Assembly: GCF_005116645.1 (NCBI RefSeq)
Contig: NZ_SWCM01000006.1
Span: 1-64,000, forward strand
Length of the DNA: 64,000 bases
Reading direction: 5' to 3'
DNA from: Desulfopila sp. IMCC35006
GTDB lineage: Bacteria; Desulfobacterota; Desulfobulbia; Desulfobulbales; Desulfocapsaceae
Part shown: positions 15,625-23,929 of the stretch, piece after piece
How positions within the stretch are numbered: position 1 is the stretch's first letter
How the letters are laid out: the number at the start of each line of letters is the position of its first letter
Made by a program: the position numbers and the translations under genes
Notes under the pieces: model-generated
Seen by the model: the letters and a program-made list of their open reading frames with translations, nothing else
What the model was told of the DNA's origin: nothing
Databases searched by the model: none

Positions 15625-17583
15625 TTATTCGATAGCAAGTGCTTGTCTGTCAGCCATATCCATCAGAACCCGATCACGCGCCTTATCAATGCCAAGTTCT
15701 TTACGCTTTTTGTCAATATGGGCAATCATCAACCTAGCCATTTCTCTCGGATCGTCAGCAAAGCCCCACTTGCCAAAACCAAGTGTTTCAAGATCTTCAA
15801 ACAAATGCTTCTCGAATTTAGTCCCCTTCGTCATCGGAAAGTTATGGCCAAAAACAGTATATACGCCGGATGCGACAAAATAATGACCAATGGCAATGGC
15901 TTTTTCACTCATCCATTCCGGAGCACAACCGGCGGCAGGAAGGTCGGCAATACAGTCGCCAAGGCCACCTACTTTCACCATTTCCGAAGCTGCTATGAGA
16001 ATCCGGCTATTGTCGACACAGGATCCCAGACCAAGAACCGGCGGCATGCCGACGGTCTCACAGACTTCGGCTAAGCCAGGACCGGCAAGGGCCGCCGCAC
16101 CGGGTCCGGTGAGTCCGGCTTTGGCAAGAGCCATTTGTGAGCACCCGGTCTGCAGCACCAGCACATCATTGCGGATCAGTTCTTTTACCAGTTCAACATG
16201 GGAATAATCCTGTTTGGATCGTGGGTTGGTACACCCAACCACTCCCGCTACACCGCGAATCCTGCCGTTGATAATGTTCTCGTTAAGTGGCGTATAACTG
16301 CCCCTGAACGATCCCCCCAACATATAATTAATGTACTCAAAAGAGAATCCGTGCACTCCCTTGGTTTTATTTCTCGGAATCTGTATTGGTTTTTTACGGT
16401 TTTTGAACCTGGTAATCGCCTTGATGACAATCTCATCGGTGCATTCGCGCGGATCATGCTCCTCCAGCTGGATATGCTGGGCGCCTTCGATCTTGGCCCG
16501 ATAATTGGTGGTAATAAAAGGCGTGTCATAAAAATCTGCAACTTTCTGCAGACCTTGTTTAATGCATTGTATGTCAACGGTCATGGCATCAATGGCACCA
16601 GTTACCAGCACAGCTTCGGTACTGGAGAAATTCCCCGCATGCGACAGACCATGCCGCGACAGAGCTTCCAGCCCCGAACAGCACATGCCAACAAGATTAA
16701 TGCCTTTGGCGCCGGCATTTTTAGCCGCCTCGAGCAAAGTCGGATCCGCGACCGAAACAACCATCGATTCCAGAAGATTAGGTTCATGACCATGAACAAT
16801 AATATTGACGGAGTCTTCTTTCAGCACTCCCATATCAACTTCAACTTCCACCGGTGATGGTGTACCGAATAAAATATCCGAAATATCTGTCGATACCATC
16901 GATCCACCCCATCCATCAGCCAGGGCTGTCCGGGTGATCTGTTTGGTTATGTTTTCATAATCCTGATCCACACCCATGGCCGTACGATGCATCATTTCCA
17001 TGATTTCCCGCATAGCCCCACGAGGAACCACCCCCGCTGCACGCCAATGCTCAAGGGTTTTGGGCGGTACTCTTTTCATCATTGGAATCTCACCGTCAAC
17101 CTGCGTATAGGTCCTCTCCAGTTCATGATAGAGATCCATTGCTATATCCTTCAGCTCTCGGCCTTCGGTAACAATGTCCAGTGAGGCTGCTATTTCCATC
17201 AGTTTGATTGGATCCTTAATCGAATAATCTTTCGTCTTGCCGCTGATGACATCACGGAACAACTCAAGCATTGCCATGCCATGATCGGTATGAGCTGCAG
17301 TTCCTCCTGCGACCATCCGTCCAAAATTACGTGCCACTATAGTGTCTACGGTAGCGCCACACACACCAACCCTATCGTATGGGCTATTCACGTTCATCCT
17401 GCATGGCCCCATGGAACACATTTTACAGCACGCTGACTTTTCTCCAATCGGACAGGCCTTCATAGAGTTAGCCCGGTCGAAAAAGAGTTCTACTCCGTCA
17501 TTTCTTGCTTTGGTGATCATTTGCGCAGTAGACTCGCAAATCGTCAGATCCTTTACATTGATGAGTTCTAGTGGTTTTGCCAT
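15625..17583 (-). CDS. cooS: Ni-dependent carbon monoxide dehydrogenase catalytic subunit (second copy, with CooC)
   Basis: The 652-aa enzyme interconverts CO and CO2 in the cytoplasm. Cys44 and Cys52 fit the D-cluster; Cys53, Cys56, Cys61 and Cys75 fit the B-cluster. The Ni-Fe-S C-cluster ligands are present: His in VHGHEP (about 266), Cys302, Cys340, Cys451, Cys481 and Cys522. GGAGG precedes the ATG. It follows cooC by 374 bp containing a candidate promoter, so it may be expressed separately from the acs genes. Its last 32 residues are nearly identical to those of the other CODH in this window. Either copy could serve ACS; position suggests this one is the stand-alone CODH. Confidence 0.96.
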   Translation of the reverse strand: MAKPLELINVKDLTICESTAQMITKARNDGVELFFDRANSMKACPIGEKSACCKMCSMGPCRMNVNSPYDRVGVCGATVDTIVARNFGRMVAGGTAAHTDHGMAMLELFRDVISGKTKDYSIKDPIKLMEIAASLDIVTEGRELKDIAMDLYHELERTYTQVDGEIPMMKRVPPKTLEHWRAAGVVPRGAMREIMEMMHRTAMGVDQDYENITKQITRTALADGWGGSMVSTDISDILFGTPSPVEVEVDMGVLKEDSVNIIVHGHEPNLLESMVVSVADPTLLEAAKNAGAKGINLVGMCCSGLEALSRHGLSHAGNFSSTEAVLVTGAIDAMTVDIQCIKQGLQKVADFYDTPFITTNYRAKIEGAQHIQLEEHDPRECTDEIVIKAITRFKNRKKPIQIPRNKTKGVHGFSFEYINYMLGGSFRGSYTPLNENIINGRIRGVAGVVGCTNPRSKQDYSHVELVKELIRNDVLVLQTGCSQMALAKAGLTGPGAAALAGPGLAEVCETVGMPPVLGLGSCVDNSRILIAASEMVKVGGLGDCIADLPAAGCAPEWMSEKAIAIGHYFVASGVYTVFGHNFPMTKGTKFEKHLFEDLETLGFGKWGFADDPREMARLMIAHIDKKRKELGIDKARDRVLMDMADRQALAIE

Positions 17584-17957
17584 AATGCCTCCAATTTCAA
17601 TGGATATCAGGGATTTTCGGTCTTGAATTCAAGAACACACAGCTCAAGAAAAGACCTTTGCTGTATGGCGGCAATCATGAACAATATCACATGGCTACCG
17701 TTGTATACAGGCGCCTTAATTCTCATTTGAGAAGTATTCCCAGTTAACCTCAATATTGCACCACCGTGTGGTATTGTCAAGAGATTTATTGCATCTCTGT
17801 CATTGTCTCCCATGTTTCTTGACTGAGAAAATTCGACAGAAAAACCAGAAGATATGATGCGAAGCAAGGAATTTAACGGCAGGTGTGGAACTGCAGAGCC
17901 GAACATACCAAAAATTTGTTGGGAGAACGGCTCAAGTGTAGAGATGAAGAAAGTCGA
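17584..17957. other. cooC-cooS intergenic region with probable promoter
   Basis: This 374-bp gap interrupts an otherwise closely packed minus-strand locus. An open frame at 17607-17906 has no ribosome site or recognisable motif and is probably not coding. The gap holds the promoter/operator described at 17752-17780. Confidence 0.6.
17752..17780 (-). promoter_or_regulatory. Candidate promoter with internal palindrome upstream of cooS
   Basis: On the minus strand TTGACA (17780-17775) and AATATT (17757-17752) are separated by 17 bp. The spacer contains the inverted repeat ACCAC-ACG-GTGGT, a plausible repressor or activator site. It would give a leader of about 160 nt. Confidence 0.5.
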
Positions 17958-18737
17958 TTATTTTTTCATCGCAGCTAATTTTCCGACTATATCGAAAAGT
18001 TCTTTTGGCGCACAAGTTATATCATCAAACGCTCTTCTGCCGGCTCGATCAGCCTCAACAATCTCATCTTGCTCGGGAACAAAACCGATAATTTCAAATT
18101 CAGACAAAGACTGACGAATTAATTCTTCGTCCTCCGGCCCGTTTACCCGGTTGCCAAGAATGAGAATATTTTTAATACCGATATCTTCGCCGAGTTTTCT
18201 GATTTTTGTGGCGGCGGCCCTGCTTCTTGCCCCAGGATTTACGACAACAATAAGCGCATCGACAGAAGATGAAGTAGCTCGGCCAAGATGCTCTACCCCC
18301 GCTTCCATATCCATAATAACTATATCATCTCTGACCAGAACAAGATGATTCATCAAGGCTTTCAGGATAGTACTTTCAGGACATATACAGCCGGAGCCAC
18401 CGCTCTGTACGGTGCCCATAACCAACAGTTTCACCCCATCTCTTTGTAGAGAAAAACGATCCGGAATATCATCGACTTTCGGATTGAGGGTAAAGAAACC
18501 GCCCATTGTCCCCGGCTTGGCCCCTGTTCGTTCGGCGATCAGCTCAGTCAGTCCAGAGATTGGTGTGATTGGCTTATCTTCGGGAATGCCGAGTCCAGCC
18601 GCCAGGTTTGCCACTGGATCGGCGTCAATGGCGATCACTTTATTGTTCTTATCGGCGGCCAGACATCGGGCCAGAAGAGCGGTTATAGTGGTTTTGCCGA
18701 CTCCCCCTTTGCCGCCTATTGCTATTTTTAAACTCAC
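17958..18737 (-). CDS. cooC: CO dehydrogenase nickel-insertion ATPase CooC
   Basis: CooC is a MinD/ParA-type ATPase that helps load nickel into the CODH C-cluster (AcsF does the same for ACS). The 259-aa protein has the deviant Walker A GGKGGVGKTT (8-17), a signature Asp in IDADP, and the metal-binding C-x-C (Cys117, Cys119) at the dimer interface. MDMEAGVEHLGRA is the family's Walker B region. It lies between the 95-aa gene and cooS on one strand, and probably serves both CODHs and possibly ACS. Confidence 0.96.
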   Translation of the reverse strand: MSLKIAIGGKGGVGKTTITALLARCLAADKNNKVIAIDADPVANLAAGLGIPEDKPITPISGLTELIAERTGAKPGTMGGFFTLNPKVDDIPDRFSLQRDGVKLLVMGTVQSGGSGCICPESTILKALMNHLVLVRDDIVIMDMEAGVEHLGRATSSSVDALIVVVNPGARSRAAATKIRKLGEDIGIKNILILGNRVNGPEDEELIRQSLSEFEIIGFVPEQDEIVEADRAGRRAFDDITCAPKELFDIVGKLAAMKK

Positions 18738-18827
18738 CTTGGGAAATCTCCTTCAACTCGTTTTTATTGCATTGTATCGTTGATTGTATACGACCCAGAA
18801 CAGCATACTCTGAACAAGAGCCTGAAA

Positions 18828-19115
18828 TCACTCTTTGATGACCTTTCCATCACTGTCCACCAGAGCTACAGCAAACCCACTTTTGGTTGCAATATCATGT
18901 AACTCCTCGATGTGCACAGCCTGCAGTTCATACTTCTTTCCTTTCTCTCTCGGCAGATTCAAAAAGCAGTCATTTGCTTCCTCTCTGGTTTGAAATGCCG
19001 GAATAAAATCAACGTCCTTGTCGGCGTTATAGAGTCCTAGAAAACTCTCATCTTTTCCAGGCTCGCAAACAAATACGTACACCCAGTTAGCGGCCTCTTT
19101 ATTTGCTTCTGCCAT
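18828..19115 (-). CDS. Small conserved-looking protein between acsE and cooC
   Basis: I do not recognise this 95-aa protein. The start at 19115 (MAEANKEAAN) has GAGGAG; a longer start at 19142 has none. The sequence suggests a small alpha/beta fold, with WVYVFVCEPGKDESFLGLYN as the first strands and a closing VALVDSDGKVIKE. It begins about 100 bp after the acsE-side region and ends about 90 bp before cooC, all on one strand. Its position argues for a CODH/ACS-linked role. Confidence 0.7.
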   Translation of the reverse strand: MAEANKEAANWVYVFVCEPGKDESFLGLYNADKDVDFIPAFQTREEANDCFLNLPREKGKKYELQAVHIEELHDIATKSGFAVALVDSDGKVIKE

Positions 19116-19179
19116 AGCTCCTCTCTTTATTGAAGTATACATAGTATCGGTTCACTATTGATGTAACCATTAAACCGAC

Positions 19180-19217
19180 AAAAAAAAAGCCCCATCCCCG
19201 AAAGGATGGAGCTTTTT
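19180..19217. terminator. Intrinsic terminator after acsE
   Basis: On the minus strand AAAAAGC-(T)-CCATCC and GGATGG-GGC pair around a short loop and are followed by nine U residues. It ends the acsE transcript and sits about 70 bp before the 95-aa gene, so the cooC part is probably initiated separately. Confidence 0.9.
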
Positions 19218-19234
19218 AGGCGAAAAACAGTTGA

Positions 19235-20125
19235 TCAAATTTCCAGGTATGAATCGGAAAAGAGGCTTTCACCGGTGATAACCTTGACGGTTTTCACGTA
19301 GTCGCCAAGTTCTTTGGACAAGGTTGAAAGATCGGGAGCATTGCCGTCCATTGCCTGATAAACCACTTCAACGATATCAGGACGCTTTCCTTTGGCAACG
19401 GCAATAAGCTCGGCGTCAAGTGGGTCGGCGATAACCGATTTCATACCATAGCGCTCCAACATGATCATGAAAGTGTTGTTCAGAATTGGGCGCAGGTGAA
19501 CCGGAGGACCATTGGAGATGTTTGAAAGACCACAGGTAGACATGGCGCCTGGGGCAATATCTTCCAGCATCATTTGGAAATTAAGCAGAGCTACGGATTG
19601 TGCCTGCTGGATGTTCACCGGAGTGACAATGCCGTCAACCCAGATTTTTTCATTGGGAATACCGGCTTCATTTGCAGCATACAGTAATTCTACGCAAAGA
19701 GAGGCGCGCTCGTTCTCGTCACGCGGAAGACCATCAGGTCCCCACATAAGAGCAACAATGTCTGCCTCGTATTTGGCAGCCATCGGCAGCATCTCAGTAT
19801 ATCGCTCGGGACGAGCCATAATGGAGTTGACGATATGTGGCTTGCTTGAAGGTTTAAGCACCTTCAAACCCGCTTCGATCGCAGCGATATTAGATGTGTC
19901 GAGGAGAAGAGGCATTTCGGGTACAACCTCCTGGACGACCTGGCAAACCCAAGGCATCAACTCGTGGCCATCTTTTTTGGCAGGCCCGAGATTGATATCA
20001 ATATAGTCCATACCAAGTTTTTTTTGTTCTAGACACTCCGCCTGAATAGGTTTCGCGTCACGTTCTCTGTATGCTTTTCCAATTACCTTGGAAATAACAT
20101 TAAGGCTTTCGCCAAAAAGAATCAT
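19235..20125 (-). CDS. acsE: Methyltetrahydrofolate:corrinoid/iron-sulfur protein methyltransferase
   Basis: AcsE transfers the methyl group of CH3-THF to the Co(I) of the AcsCD corrinoid protein, joining the folate and carbonyl branches. The 296-aa protein is a pterin-binding TIM barrel. It starts with ILFGESLNVISK, and DYIDINLGPAKKDG and LLLDTSN form the pterin pocket. STCGLSNISNGPP is near the catalytic region. Length equals the Moorella family. The ATG at 20125 has GGGAGA upstream. It follows acsC after a terminator-like hairpin. Confidence 0.97.
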   Translation of the reverse strand: MILFGESLNVISKVIGKAYRERDAKPIQAECLEQKKLGMDYIDINLGPAKKDGHELMPWVCQVVQEVVPEMPLLLDTSNIAAIEAGLKVLKPSSKPHIVNSIMARPERYTEMLPMAAKYEADIVALMWGPDGLPRDENERASLCVELLYAANEAGIPNEKIWVDGIVTPVNIQQAQSVALLNFQMMLEDIAPGAMSTCGLSNISNGPPVHLRPILNNTFMIMLERYGMKSVIADPLDAELIAVAKGKRPDIVEVVYQAMDGNAPDLSTLSKELGDYVKTVKVITGESLFSDSYLEI

Positions 20126-20190
20126 ATTTCTCTCCCTTTATCTAATTGATAACAAACTTCTAAAATGGACCCGTCTCACGATAGTCTATA

Positions 20191-20230
20191 AAAAATTTGC
20201 CGGCGCTTCACAAGAGAAACAGCCGGCAAA
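20191..20230 (-). terminator. Terminator-like hairpin between acsC and acsE
   Basis: On the minus strand TTTGCCGGC (20230-20222) pairs with GCCGGCAAA (20204-20196), followed by U residues (20195-20191). It could set lower acsE expression than acsC by partial termination. Confidence 0.8.
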
Positions 20231-20248
20231 AGATTCTATCGCCTGTAT

Positions 20249-21589
20249 TTATCTGCTTTTCAGGAATCCGGCGATATGAGCAGCCTCTCTTGGACCGACG
20301 ACAATGTTCCAGCCCGGCAGCTCTTCTTCAACATCACCGGCGATCGCGGCAGCGTACCCAGGGATAATCAGCTCAGTATGCTTAACCTTATCCATGATAC
20401 CGCTTTTCTTCACGAACATACCGACATCGTCACCGCTAAATTTACCCGCAGCCCACGCGGTAAGAACAGACAGTCCCTCTGAGTCTTTGATGAGCAACCA
20501 GGCAGGAACCCTGCTCGCCTCGATCTCACCGGAGACAATGAAGTAGGTCAAAGCGAAGTTGGTGGTAACCAGAACCGGAGAATTCTCGTCCGGATTCCCA
20601 ATCTCAAATATACCTTCGACAACCGTCATTGGCCGCTGCGGATCGGTATAGATATTCAGACGCTCCAACAGCAAAGGGAAAATGACTTCGGTGGTCATAT
20701 CGGACAGAACGACGATGCCGCCATACTTGGCGACAAACATACTGGCAATGAGTCCTTCCATCTCGATTGTGGAGGCCATTTCGCTCGGGAAACAGATTGT
20801 GGGAAAACCAAGGGAACGATTTCCGTCTTTGAGTGCCGCCCGACGAATTGCAACCTGATCTTCGAGCGCCTGTTTTACTTCTCTTGCTCCTGAATCTATA
20901 ACCAGATCTTTCAGTCCCATGCCCACCAATTTGTCGGTAAGAGCGGTAATTCCATCAATGGAATCAGCCTTAACCGCCAACGGCAACTCATTATCCAGGG
21001 CAATTTTACCAAATGCATCAACGTTTTCAGCGGTCGCTGCATAAATCAAAGGACGCTTGAAGCCGGCGGTGGCAACGGCACCACTGATGACTTCGGCCTT
21101 ATCACTCATCAAAATAAGATTGAATTCCGAAGTTTCGGCAATCAGTTTGGCAAGGGCAGCAAATGCGACACCGTCACCATTAACGTCTTTCAATGCCACC
21201 AGTTCCGGACGCAGATTAAGACCTACCCGCTCATACTGCAGCGCATTCCAGGACTTAAGCTTGGCGGCGACATCCGCTTCTGCGCTATCAGAGGTTATAG
21301 TCCCTGCCAACAGTGTAGGATTGAAAAATGTTTTTTCATGCCGGTAAAGAACGGTCTCTCCACCAGTCTTCGTCGCACGGACACCTTTACCAAGAGCCAC
21401 CGGACGAATAGGAGGTGCAGAAGCTGCGGCAAGCTGCGCCCTGGCATCATCAGACACATACGGGCAAGCATCAAGTTCTGCTTTGCCAGACGCGAGGTTC
21501 ATGGCAAAAGCGAGGCACGTCGGAACTCCACACTCCTTACAGTTGGTTTTAGGCAGGAGTTTGAAGATTTGAATTCCTGTTAACGCCAT
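20249..21589 (-). CDS. acsC: Corrinoid/iron-sulfur protein large (gamma) subunit
   Basis: AcsC with AcsD forms the corrinoid protein that carries CH3 from AcsE to acetyl-CoA synthase. The 446-aa subunit has the N-terminal [4Fe-4S] motif Cys17, Cys20, Cys25, Cys42 (C-x2-C-x4-C-x16-C). A TIM barrel fills the middle, and the C-terminal B12-binding domain shows GDVEEELPGWNIVVGPREA. The Fe-S cluster is used for reductive activation of Co(II), helped by AcsV. It follows acsB by about 85 bp containing a hairpin. Confidence 0.97.
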   Translation of the reverse strand: MALTGIQIFKLLPKTNCKECGVPTCLAFAMNLASGKAELDACPYVSDDARAQLAAASAPPIRPVALGKGVRATKTGGETVLYRHEKTFFNPTLLAGTITSDSAEADVAAKLKSWNALQYERVGLNLRPELVALKDVNGDGVAFAALAKLIAETSEFNLILMSDKAEVISGAVATAGFKRPLIYAATAENVDAFGKIALDNELPLAVKADSIDGITALTDKLVGMGLKDLVIDSGAREVKQALEDQVAIRRAALKDGNRSLGFPTICFPSEMASTIEMEGLIASMFVAKYGGIVVLSDMTTEVIFPLLLERLNIYTDPQRPMTVVEGIFEIGNPDENSPVLVTTNFALTYFIVSGEIEASRVPAWLLIKDSEGLSVLTAWAAGKFSGDDVGMFVKKSGIMDKVKHTELIIPGYAAAIAGDVEEELPGWNIVVGPREAAHIAGFLKSR

Positions 21590-21626
21590 TTGTGTTGTCT
21601 CCTTAAATATATTTCACAGCTGGATG

Positions 21627-21658
21627 TGCCCGGTTGCAGCTGATGCTGAAACCGGGCA
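21627..21658 (-). promoter_or_regulatory. Intergenic hairpin between acsB and acsC
   Basis: TGCCCGGTT (21627-21635) pairs perfectly with AACCGGGCA (21650-21658). No U-run follows in the direction of transcription. It may tune the mRNA ratio of acsB to acsC by processing or stabilisation. Confidence 0.5.
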
Positions 21659-21674
21659 TCTGCTAAAAAAATAA

Positions 21675-23885
21675 TCAAATAATCGAAGGCATGCTCAAGG
21701 CAGGATGGCCTTTTTCTTTGAGCCATGGCAAAATCTCGTCTTCCGTGATCCCAACAGTCTCATCGGCGATCATATCAGCGAAATTCTCAACGCCCATTTC
21801 CGCGCCTCGCTTGTTCAATCTGTCGCGGATTTCATCCTTGACAATTTTAGGCATCCAGACCATTCGGAGTAAGCCACCATCACCGAGGATGAACTTCTTC
21901 TGGGTAATGTTAAATTTTGAATGGCCAACAAATCCTGGCGAAGAAGCCCCGCCGCCCATGACACCAGCAAGCGTGGTAAACTTCATACCGGAAGGAGTCT
22001 CACCGGTGTAATCGCGACCAACAGTCATGATACCGTTGCAACCAGGCAGCATGGCGGCAATACATTCACAGCAGCCACAGGTGGTCATCGGGGCCTGAAC
22101 CATGGAGTAGAGATTATAGGTATCGATTGCACCTTTAGATGCACTCTTGATGAATTCATCAACACCTTCAAAACGGCCAAGAACCGGATCAAGGAGTTTA
22201 CCTTTAGGGATTGGCTGGTTAGGTCCTGTCGGATTGATCTCATAAGACGCTTTACAATCCATCCAGTTATAAGCTCCGCAAAGCCCAGTTCTTTCAGGGC
22301 TTACCGTACATACATGACTCGGCGCGAAAGATTGACAGAGACTGCAGGAATAAAACAGCTCAACATCTTCGTCGGTCATTTTGTCGACCCGCTCATCACG
22401 GACTTTATATTCGGCCCTGGCTTTGGTCGTCATCTTGTCAACATCTTCTTTGTTGGTAAACAGAGTGACCTGAACCTTATCAACAATCTTCTGGAAATCC
22501 TGATGGAATTTAGCATGCAGCACAACGCCGATATCCTTCAGGCTAAAGCCTTTCTCAACTGCGGCTTTACTTATGCGAATCCAGGAGATATCACGTTGTC
22601 CAATGTGCATTATTCCCTGGATATAGTTGACCAGGTGATGAATCTGCCTCTCCATGATCGGCTCGAAATCAGACTGGAACTCACGACCGGCTATCTGCAC
22701 AAAAATACCCAGCGGCAGCGTGTCGCCTTCTTTCATATCCTTGATGTCAGGACCAACAACGGTAACTTTACCATCCTCAATCTCACCCATCTCAGCCATA
22801 TTGACCAGCTCAGTACACTGGGTTTTACCACCGCCCATCTGACCAAAGAGATCACCGCCACGTACCCGCTCACCCTCAAAGGCCGGTCCAAATGCCAGAG
22901 GAATATCAATCTCGGTGACATTGATCTTCAGACCGCGAACCTCAACGGATTTCTGGCAGATCTCATCGTGCGGCACGTTGGCAACAACATGCTCGTAAGT
23001 ACAGATACCAGTCGGCAGAATTTCCGGAATGTCGGTATCGGCAAGAGTCGGGAAGCCCCAGTTAACACAACCGGCAGCGGCAACAGCCCACTCGGTTCCA
23101 ACATCGCCCAGTGCGTTGACAAAGGCAAAGATACGATTTTTATTGTACATCAACATCTTGCGATAGTCGCCAGGCTGCACGCCACCAAAGGCCATTGCCG
23201 CTCTATTGGCAAAACCGAGGGCGAAGACTGCCGAAGAAATATCCGGACCAAAAGGTACAATACGGGTATTCCAGCCGATCTGCATACCGGCCTGGAGGCA
23301 CTGCTCGATCACTGTCTTACCGTTGTGGTTGGCGGCGCAGAAGATATAGAGGTTTTTCTTCTGATAATCTTCGACGATCATCTTGGCAATCTCGGCATTG
23401 GGGGCTGCACCAACGATTGCCGCAAAGCCGGGGGCCGAGCCGTCAACGAATTCGACGCCACGCTTTCTGAGAATAATGTCACTGGCAGGACCAACCCAGA
23501 GTTTCCCGGCATCGATATCCGGATCTTCAGCATCCAGGTAGAAATCCGGCTCACGAAGGATACGCAGGGCCTCCTTGATCTCATAGGCAAATATTCCAGC
23601 CATACCTGCATCGAGAAGCGGCCCAAGATAAGGCAGATGATTGCTTCCTTTAATGTGCGGTGGCAACAATCCGCGAGCAAATTCCATGGGTTTTTTCAGA
23701 TCTTCCAGGGTCTCACACTTCATACCAGTGAGAGAATAGATTACCGGAAGATAGTACGCGGTATTTGGAAAACCAATTTTTGTGCTGGCATCATAGGTCT
23801 GAAGAGCCCTTTCAAGATCACCTTCCACCTGGGACACAACCTTGTACCCGCCCTGTATAGCTGCAAATGCTACTAGTCTAGACAT
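21675..23885 (-). CDS. acsB: Acetyl-CoA synthase (CO-methylating) catalytic subunit
   Basis: AcsB condenses CO, the corrinoid methyl group and CoA into acetyl-CoA, or runs in reverse. The 736-aa protein has all A-cluster ligands. Cys514, Cys517, Cys526 and Cys536 hold the [4Fe-4S] cluster, and Cys603-Gly-Cys605 holds the distal Ni, a constant offset of 8 from the Moorella numbering as I recall it. An N-terminal Rossmann-rich domain that binds CODH is present, so this is the bacterial long form rather than the archaeal CdhC form. It lies between the CODH gene and acsC, and its product should form the alpha2beta2 complex with AcsA. Confidence 0.97.
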   Translation of the reverse strand: MSRLVAFAAIQGGYKVVSQVEGDLERALQTYDASTKIGFPNTAYYLPVIYSLTGMKCETLEDLKKPMEFARGLLPPHIKGSNHLPYLGPLLDAGMAGIFAYEIKEALRILREPDFYLDAEDPDIDAGKLWVGPASDIILRKRGVEFVDGSAPGFAAIVGAAPNAEIAKMIVEDYQKKNLYIFCAANHNGKTVIEQCLQAGMQIGWNTRIVPFGPDISSAVFALGFANRAAMAFGGVQPGDYRKMLMYNKNRIFAFVNALGDVGTEWAVAAAGCVNWGFPTLADTDIPEILPTGICTYEHVVANVPHDEICQKSVEVRGLKINVTEIDIPLAFGPAFEGERVRGGDLFGQMGGGKTQCTELVNMAEMGEIEDGKVTVVGPDIKDMKEGDTLPLGIFVQIAGREFQSDFEPIMERQIHHLVNYIQGIMHIGQRDISWIRISKAAVEKGFSLKDIGVVLHAKFHQDFQKIVDKVQVTLFTNKEDVDKMTTKARAEYKVRDERVDKMTDEDVELFYSCSLCQSFAPSHVCTVSPERTGLCGAYNWMDCKASYEINPTGPNQPIPKGKLLDPVLGRFEGVDEFIKSASKGAIDTYNLYSMVQAPMTTCGCCECIAAMLPGCNGIMTVGRDYTGETPSGMKFTTLAGVMGGGASSPGFVGHSKFNITQKKFILGDGGLLRMVWMPKIVKDEIRDRLNKRGAEMGVENFADMIADETVGITEDEILPWLKEKGHPALSMPSII

Positions 23886-23929
23886 GCTTTACTCCTTATA
23901 TTAGTAATAACGTAATCGCTGATATTATA

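Noticed and set aside
17607-17906. 99-codon frame between cooC and cooS
   Set aside because: No Shine-Dalgarno, no motif, and it covers the candidate cooS promoter.
21921-23876. 651-codon open frame antisense to acsB
   Set aside because: The minus strand encodes acetyl-CoA synthase with every A-cluster ligand; the antisense product has no recognisable motif and reflects codon bias.
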